The position numbers were made by a program, and so were the translations under genes. Source: Collinsella sp. (lineage in GTDB: Bacteria; Actinomycetota; Coriobacteriia; Coriobacteriales; Coriobacteriaceae). Taken from it: a stretch of 17,087 nucleotides of DNA. How positions within the stretch are numbered: position 1 is the stretch's first letter; each line of letters starts with the position of its first letter. The stretch lies in NCBI GenBank assembly GCA_031294825.1, contig JAUMPM010000058.1:1-17087 (forward strand). Direction: 5' to 3'. Shown piece by piece: positions 13,230-17,087 of this stretch. The notes beneath the pieces were generated by a model, which saw only the letters and a list, made by a program, of their open reading frames with translations, was not told the DNA's origin and searched no databases.

Positions 13230-14771
13230 CTAATCCGCATCAACCACGCGAAGCAGATAGGCCACACGCGTCGCCGCCGTGCACTTAAAACGTTCGTCCG
13301 CGCGAACTCCGGCGATCCATACCACGGTACCTCCCGGCGCCGTCCTCACCATGGGCACGCCGGCGCGCTCGGAAACGGGAATGCGAGCCTCGCCTAGCAA
13401 GTCGGATACCTTCTTGCTTCGGCCACTCATCCCTAACGGGCACATCACGTCTCCCGGTGTGGGACCGTCCACCCACAGGCGCGCCAATCGCGCCTCGGCA
13501 GGGATCTCGCCACGCGAGCCCGCCAAGATCCGCTCACTATCGCTGTCGGCAAAACCTAGGGCAGCCGCGTCTACCAAAGCCGTCACTTCCCCGGCAGCCG
13601 CAAGCTCACGGGCGCGGCGCACGATATCGCATCCCGGCTCAACGGCCACCGGTTCCGCGACCAGCATGCGTCCCCCGCCCAACGGCAAACGACCGGGTAC
13701 GGTAACCCAGTCCGCGACCAGGCCCTCACGAGCCGCCGGCGCCTTAAACGCCAGCATGCCAAACTCGACGCGTGCGTCAATCCCCGCCGGAAGCGTGACC
13801 GAGCCTGCGCCCTCGGCAACGCAGGAAAGGACTCGCTCCACATGTCGCATCTCCGGACGAGCATCCGGATCGATGCGTTTGATCGACAGCCTCACGATAC
13901 GCCGTGCGATTACCACCTCGGCCGCAGCAAGGCGCCTGGCATCGAGCACCAGCGCGCCCGCCGCCTCTTTGCGCAAACAGCTTCGAAACGCCTGTGCCGA
14001 CAGCTGGGATAGAAACGCATCTTCATCACCCAAGATCTCACAGGCGGCGCCAATCGTCTTGCACACGCTCGCATTACGCTGCGCCACCACTGGCATTACC
14101 CGATGACGCACGTAGTTTCGCAGATACGAGATATCCTCATTGCTCTCGTCTTCACGCCACGGCTGACCATGTACCTGTAGATAGCCCACGAGCTCGCCAT
14201 GAGTTAGGTCGAGCAAGGGACGCACCACGATATTCCTCCGGCGAGGAATGCTCGATAGGCCAGCGGGCCCCGAACCCTTAATCGCGTTCATCAAAAACGT
14301 TTCCGCGCGATCCGAAGACGTGTGCGCGGTGCAGATACGAGCCGCCGTTCGCGGTGCCCCTGTCTGGGCGCAGAGCTCGCGAACATACCTCCGCGCCGCC
14401 GCATAGCGCACCTCGCGGGCCGCGGCCTCAATATTGCCCGACTCCCCATCAAAATAAGCGTGCTCCACGCACAGCGGTAAACCATATTTCGCGCAGAGCT
14501 CACGCACAAAGGCCTCGTCGCCATCGGACGCCTTGCCGCGCAGATGATGGTTCACATGCAGCACGTGCAGTCGCTCGCGCGCGATGGGGGCCACACCACG
14601 CCCATCCAGAATATCCAACTTTGATGTGCACGCCATAAGGAGCAAAGCCGTCGAGTCCGCACCACCTGATACCATGAGCACCACGGGGGCAGCCGTCTGC
14701 CGCGTTGCCAAGGCTTTATCATCAGCCCACGATGCAGTATGGTGTCCATAATGCTGAGATACCGTTGGCAT
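13230..14771 (-). CDS. tilS: tRNA(Ile)-lysidine synthase
   Basis: The product is 513 aa and attaches lysine to C34 of tRNA-Ile2, which lets it read AUA. The N-terminal ATP-pyrophosphatase domain (about 28-230) has the PP-loop SGGADS (35-40), then HVNHHLRGKASDGDE and CTAHTSSDRAETFLMN. The linker HGQPWREDESNEDISYLRNYVRHRVMP is typical of the family. The C-terminal substrate-binding domain has the GRSKKVSDLLGEARIP stretch near residue 460. GGAGG six bases before the ATG at 14771 fixes the start. It is the first gene of tilS-hpt-ftsH and is essential in most bacteria. It diverges from the hydrolase gene at 14820. Confidence 0.95.
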   Translation of the reverse strand: MPTVSQHYGHHTASWADDKALATRQTAAPVVLMVSGGADSTALLLMACTSKLDILDGRGVAPIARERLHVLHVNHHLRGKASDGDEAFVRELCAKYGLPLCVEHAYFDGESGNIEAAAREVRYAAARRYVRELCAQTGAPRTAARICTAHTSSDRAETFLMNAIKGSGPAGLSSIPRRRNIVVRPLLDLTHGELVGYLQVHGQPWREDESNEDISYLRNYVRHRVMPVVAQRNASVCKTIGAACEILGDEDAFLSQLSAQAFRSCLRKEAAGALVLDARRLAAAEVVIARRIVRLSIKRIDPDARPEMRHVERVLSCVAEGAGSVTLPAGIDARVEFGMLAFKAPAAREGLVADWVTVPGRLPLGGGRMLVAEPVAVEPGCDIVRRARELAAAGEVTALVDAAALGFADSDSERILAGSRGEIPAEARLARLWVDGPTPGDVMCPLGMSGRSKKVSDLLGEARIPVSERAGVPMVRTAPGGTVVWIAGVRADERFKCTAATRVAYLLRVVDAD

Positions 14772-14799
14772 TTGCTTCCTCCTCTATTCGTTCGCACCC

Positions 14800-14805
14800 A
14801 TTGTA
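14800..14805 (-). promoter_or_regulatory. Possible -10 element of tilS in a 48-bp divergent gap
   Basis: TACAAT on the minus strand (complement of 14800-14805) lies 29 bases before the tilS start codon. The only -35 candidate (GAGACA) is 15 bases away. The same few bases must hold the plus-strand signals of the hydrolase gene. Confidence 0.3.
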
Positions 14806-14819
14806 TCCTTTGGAATCTT

Positions 14820-15629
14820 ATGTCTCGTCTGCACCTTCATATCCTCGGCAGTGGCTCTAAAGGCAACTGCGCACTCATCGAGGGCCCGCAGGGGCTCATT
14901 ATGGTCGATGACGGACTGTCTCGCCGCGAGACATTAAAGCGCATGGCAGAACTGGGGCTCTCGACAGACAACGTCTCGGCTCTTCTCATTACTCATGAGC
15001 ATAGCGATCACATCAAGGGCCTCGATGTCTGGTGCAAGCACTGGCACGGCCCCCTCTTTGCCAGCAGGGGCACTCTTTCGAACAAAGAAAATCTTTCGCA
15101 TCTGCCTGTCGAGGAATTCGATCCCGGCGACGCCCTATCCATTGCCGGCATCCACGTGCAAACCTACTCAACATCACACGATGTCATCAATCCAGTCGGT
15201 TATCGATTCGACGCCCTCGATGATTCCATCGGCTTTGCCACCGACACCGGAGAGCTAACGAGCCAAGCCATGAACACCCTCAAAGATTGTCGAGTCCTCG
15301 CGCTCGAAAGCAACCATGATGTGACCATGCTACGCGAGGGAGAATATCCCCGCTTTCTTCAGGAGCGCATCCTGTCTGCAAGGGGACACCTCTCCAATGG
15401 CCAAGCCGCCGAAGCCGCGCGCGAACTTGTTACCGATCGCACCGAACAGCTCATTGCCATGCATATCAGCCAAGATAACAATCGTCCGAGCCTTACCGTC
15501 AAAAGCTATGCCAAAGCTCTGGCCGCAACCCTGGATGACGAGGTCGGCAGCTCCGCAACCCTTCTCCAAGGATCGCGAAAACTCTCGATACGCCCTGCGA
15601 GTCAGTATCAGCCGGCAACCATTCAATAG
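14820..15629 (+). CDS. MBL-fold metallo-hydrolase, WalJ/YycJ-like
   Basis: The product is 269 aa and has the metallo-beta-lactamase fold. The dimetal site is visible as THEHSDH (His59, His61, Asp63, His64), with further ligands in TSHD (His120), FATDTG (Asp142), and the C-terminal His167 and His215. The opening LHILGSGSKGNCALIE and the HLSNGQAAE segment are typical of the YycJ/WalJ group, which has been linked to cell-wall and DNA-repair phenotypes in Firmicutes. The ATG at 14820 is chosen because the family pattern starts there. No strong ribosome-binding site is seen, and longer starts would overlap tilS. It is probably a cytoplasmic single-domain nuclease or hydrolase; the substrate is unknown. 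No WalRK genes are nearby. Confidence 0.85.
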   Translation: MSRLHLHILGSGSKGNCALIEGPQGLIMVDDGLSRRETLKRMAELGLSTDNVSALLITHEHSDHIKGLDVWCKHWHGPLFASRGTLSNKENLSHLPVEEFDPGDALSIAGIHVQTYSTSHDVINPVGYRFDALDDSIGFATDTGELTSQAMNTLKDCRVLALESNHDVTMLREGEYPRFLQERILSARGHLSNGQAAEAARELVTDRTEQLIAMHISQDNNRPSLTVKSYAKALAATLDDEVGSSATLLQGSRKLSIRPASQYQPATIQ

Positions 15630-15637
15630 ACTGTCCT

Positions 15638-15688
15638 AGACAGCAAAAGGGGCCGAGAATCGCTTCCCAGCCCCTTTTGCTGTCTTTT
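15638..15688 (+). terminator. Strong intrinsic terminator of the MBL-fold hydrolase gene
   Basis: GACAGCAAAAGGGGC (15639-15653) and GCCCCTTTTGCTGTC (15670-15684) pair perfectly; one more A-T pair extends the stem to 16. The loop is 16 bases and TTTT follows. It also lies 24 bases past the convergent hsp20 stop codon and may stop that gene, although no T-run follows on that side. Confidence 0.88.
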
Positions 15689-15711
15689 AATAGCGCAGAA
15701 CACCAACGAAG

Positions 15712-16143
15712 TTAGTCGATAGAGATCTTCGTGACATTCTTCTTCTCGACGATCTTGGGAACCGTAACGGTAAGGATGCCGTCAGCGTACTTAGCCGAAA
15801 GGCCCTCGCTCGAAGCGTCCTTCAGATACACGCCGCGCGTCGCGCTGTACGAGCCGAACTCCTTCTGCAGGAAGTTCTTACCCTCGTTTTCGGCGCTCTC
15901 CTCAACGTTCACACTGATCGACAGGCGACCCTCATTGAGCTCGACGTCGATGTCATCCTTGGCGACACCGGTCAGATACGCCTTGACCTCGTAGCCATCA
16001 CCCTTGTCCTCAACGTCAACGGGGAACGCCTTGGAGGCAACCGAGCTATTCGCCAGGTCGGTCATATCATCAAACAGATCAAACAGCGAACTTGCAGAAG
16101 GACGGACACCAAAGACCGAACGATAAGGAACCATGCTTGCCAT
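15712..16143 (-). CDS. Hsp20/alpha-crystallin family small heat-shock protein
   Basis: The product is 143 aa and is an ATP-independent chaperone that holds unfolding proteins. The N-terminal arm (1-40) carries SLFDLFDDM. The alpha-crystallin domain covers about 41-130, with YEVKAYLTGVAKDDIDVELNEG early and the conserved AKYADGILTVTVPK (117-130) at the end. The C-terminal ISI (140-142) is the family's I-x-I anchoring motif. AAAGGAGT lies about seven bases before the ATG at 16143. An in-frame extension to 16221 runs through promoter-like DNA and is rejected. It is monocistronic. I see no full CIRCE or HAIR operator upstream, so heat control, if present, is by another mechanism. Confidence 0.93.
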   Translation of the reverse strand: MASMVPYRSVFGVRPSASSLFDLFDDMTDLANSSVASKAFPVDVEDKGDGYEVKAYLTGVAKDDIDVELNEGRLSISVNVEESAENEGKNFLQKEFGSYSATRGVYLKDASSEGLSAKYADGILTVTVPKIVEKKNVTKISID

Positions 16144-16320
16144 GTTTACCACTCCTTTTAGGACTGCCGAGCCATCTTCTAGGTGACTGGGACTTCTTTT
16201 GACGCTCTTATATATGCCCACACAGTGCTTATATATACATCGACTATAAAGTTTTTTGAGTCTAGTACTATAAGCATATCTAAGTGTGTATGACTCAGGT
16301 TTTAGTAAGGTTAAGGTTCT
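16144..16320. promoter_or_regulatory. AT-rich divergent promoter region of hsp20
   Basis: This region holds no gene. Several minus-strand -10-like hexamers (TATAGT, TATATA, TATAAG) lie between 16207 and 16272, but none has a convincing -35. Two direct copies of CTTATATAT (16207-16215 and 16228-16236) are 21 bp apart. No CIRCE or complete HAIR palindrome is found. Confidence 0.4.
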
Positions 16321-16350
16321 TTGAACCAGAGCTTAAATAACGAGTATGTT
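16315..16350 (+). promoter_or_regulatory. Candidate promoter of the leader ORF and tail-anchored protein gene
   Basis: TTGAAC (16321-16326) and TATGTT (16345-16350) are 18 bases apart, each matching the consensus at four positions. The -35 overlaps a GGTTC-TTT-GAACC palindrome (16315-16327), a possible operator. Confidence 0.4.
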
Positions 16351-16378
16351 CGCAGCTACAAATAACAAGGGGCTTACA

Positions 16379-16411
16379 ATGAGCGCGTACACGTTGTTGG
16401 TAACGAGCTAA
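16379..16411 (+). CDS. Ten-codon leader ORF (MSAYTLLVTS)
   Basis: ATG at 16379 is preceded by AAGGGG (16367-16372) at six bases, a better ribosome-binding site than most genes in this window have. The ORF reads MSAYTLLVTS and stops at TAA (16409-16411). The stop overlaps the AAAGGG ribosome-binding site of the next gene, whose ATG is at 16420. An in-frame ATG at 16346 would extend it to 21 residues but has no good ribosome-binding site. It could be a translated leader that couples or controls the downstream gene. No similarity to a known leader peptide is recognised. Confidence 0.45.
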   Translation: MSAYTLLVTS

Positions 16412-16419
16412 AGGGCATC

Positions 16420-16887
16420 ATGGACGACCAAAACCAAAACAAAATGTTTATGCAGACGCAGGGGGAAGATACTTCGACGCAGCCGCCACGGTTCCATCGC
16501 CCCCACATCTCGCAAGAGCCCATTAATGATCCTGAGCCCGAGTATGTGACGAGAAATCGATATCAAACGCTCGAGGATGCCCAAACGGGACGTAAACATA
16601 TGGGCGTCGCCTCGGGAGACCCTGTATATCTGAAAGACGCACCATTATCTAAAAACAGCGCAGCTAGTGATGAGCCACTGAAAGCATCCGCCGCTCATCA
16701 ACAAAGAGGTCCTCGACCAAAGCAAACCTTAACGCATTCGGCTCGTTATCTCGAGACGCCAAAACAAGGAAAATCAATCTTCGTTTCGTCAAGTAAACGA
16801 CGCAAGCAGCATCGACTGACAATCCTGCTTTTGATCATTGTGGCCATAGCAGTTGCCCTTGTTATTCGATTTATCTTCTTTAAATAA
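16420..16887 (+). CDS. Hypothetical tail-anchored membrane protein
   Basis: The product is 155 aa and I do not recognise a family. Residues 1-120 are hydrophilic and rich in Gln, Pro, Ser and charged residues, and look disordered. Residues 126-132 are a basic cluster (KRRKQHR). Residues 134-153 are one strongly hydrophobic span of Ile, Leu, Val and Ala, ending FIFFK. This is a single C-terminal anchor with the N-terminus predicted in the cytoplasm. There is no signal peptide and no enzyme motif. AAAGGG (16410-16415) precedes the ATG and overlaps the stop of the short leader ORF. The base composition is more AT-rich than its neighbours. It converges on the rRNA operon. Divisome-like or envelope adaptor roles are conceivable but unsupported. 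Confidence 0.7.
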   Translation: MDDQNQNKMFMQTQGEDTSTQPPRFHRPHISQEPINDPEPEYVTRNRYQTLEDAQTGRKHMGVASGDPVYLKDAPLSKNSAASDEPLKASAAHQQRGPRPKQTLTHSARYLETPKQGKSIFVSSSKRRKQHRLTILLLIIVAIAVALVIRFIFFK

Positions 16888-16890
16888 AAG

Positions 16891-16930
16891 CTCAATACCA
16901 AAAACGATAAGATCGTCTGGTGTAATTGAG
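16891..16930. repeat. Nested imperfect hairpin after the tail-anchored protein gene
   Basis: CTCAAT (16891-16896) can pair with ATTGAG (16925-16930), and ACGAT (16904-16908) with ATCGT (16912-16916) over a three-base loop. No T-run follows, so it is at best a weak terminator of the upstream plus-strand gene. Confidence 0.35.
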
Positions 16931-16951
16931 TCATTTACGCCCCGCAAACGC

Positions 16952-16981
16952 AAAAAAGGGGGAGGCCGCGAGGCCTCCCCC
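16952..16981 (-). terminator. rRNA operon terminator
   Basis: A 10-bp perfect stem, GGGGGAGGCC (16958-16967) and GGCCTCCCCC (16972-16981), has a four-base loop. Read on the minus strand it is followed by six T (complement of 16952-16957). It lies about 40 bases past the 5S rRNA end. It may also slow plus-strand read-through from the tail-anchored protein gene. Confidence 0.9.
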
Positions 16982-17021
16982 TTCTCAGTTCAAGCGTACG
17001 GCTCGGTGCCGTCCACCGGTC

Positions 17022-17087
17022 AGCGGCGCCCTGGCCTCCCACGGGCTGACCCCGCAGTACTCTCGGCGCGATGGGGCTTAGCTTCCG
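17022..17087 (-). rRNA. rrf: 5S ribosomal RNA, 3' part (truncated by window edge)
   Basis: The minus strand reads GGAAGCTAAGCCCCATCGCG, then GAGAGTACTGCGGGG, then GTGGGAGGCCAGGGCGCCGC. This is the conserved 3' half of bacterial 5S rRNA (loop B to helix I). About 66 bases are inside the window, so the 5' part, and presumably the 23S and 16S genes, lie to the right. The 3' boundary is approximate to within two bases. Confidence 0.9.

Noticed and set aside
16240..16300. HAIR or CIRCE heat-shock operator before hsp20
   Set aside because: TTGAGT (16256-16261) and ACTCA (16292-16296) are present, but the spacing is far too long for HAIR, and no CIRCE half-sites pair.

Overview
The window looks like chromosomal DNA of a high-GC Actinomycetota-type bacterium, most probably a Coriobacteriia member such as Collinsella. 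This is inference from GC-rich coding with AT-rich gaps, a Tat-type lipoprotein, the tilS-hpt-ftsH cluster and the style of the genes; no search was run. I see no phage, transposase or CRISPR array. Most genes are housekeeping or common accessory genes.

Layout, left to right. Bases 1-424 hold no gene but contain an iterated TTTAGAGAGAC motif cluster and a hairpin. A secreted or membrane-anchored NUC1-type endonuclease (425-1390, +) runs into a bidirectional terminator shared with a divergent EF-G-like GTPase (1520-3595, -). A polar amino acid ABC importer operon follows on the minus strand (binding lipoprotein, permease, ATPase; 6164 to 3906). It has a promoter, a palindromic operator and a terminator. 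A 137-bp element with perfect 34-bp inverted arms separates it from an RlmD/RumA-type RNA m5U methyltransferase (6504-7952, +). Next come a PHP-domain phosphoesterase (8031-8852, -) and a class I aminotransferase (9018-10202, -). The aminotransferase promoter carries a near copy of the ABC-operon operator. A second long palindrome (10262-10323) lies behind it.

The minus-strand cluster tilS (14771-13230), hpt (13082-12534) and ftsH (12532-10391) matches the classical arrangement known from Firmicutes and Actinomycetota. TilS modifies tRNA-Ile2, Hpt salvages purines and FtsH is the membrane quality-control protease. A WalJ/YycJ-type metallo-beta-lactamase-fold hydrolase (14820-15629, +) diverges from tilS across only 48 bp. 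A small heat-shock protein (16143-15712, -) converges on it. A tail-anchored hypothetical protein (16420-16887, +) is preceded by a 10-codon ORF with a strong ribosome-binding site. The window ends in the 3' part of a 5S rRNA gene and its terminator (minus strand), so an rRNA operon lies to the right.

The most interesting signals are non-coding or sequence-level. They are the shared operator linking amino-acid import to an aminotransferase, the iterated motif at the left edge, two long palindromic elements, the leader ORF, and the degenerate GTP-binding motifs of the EF-G-like protein. I found no clearly new multi-gene system.
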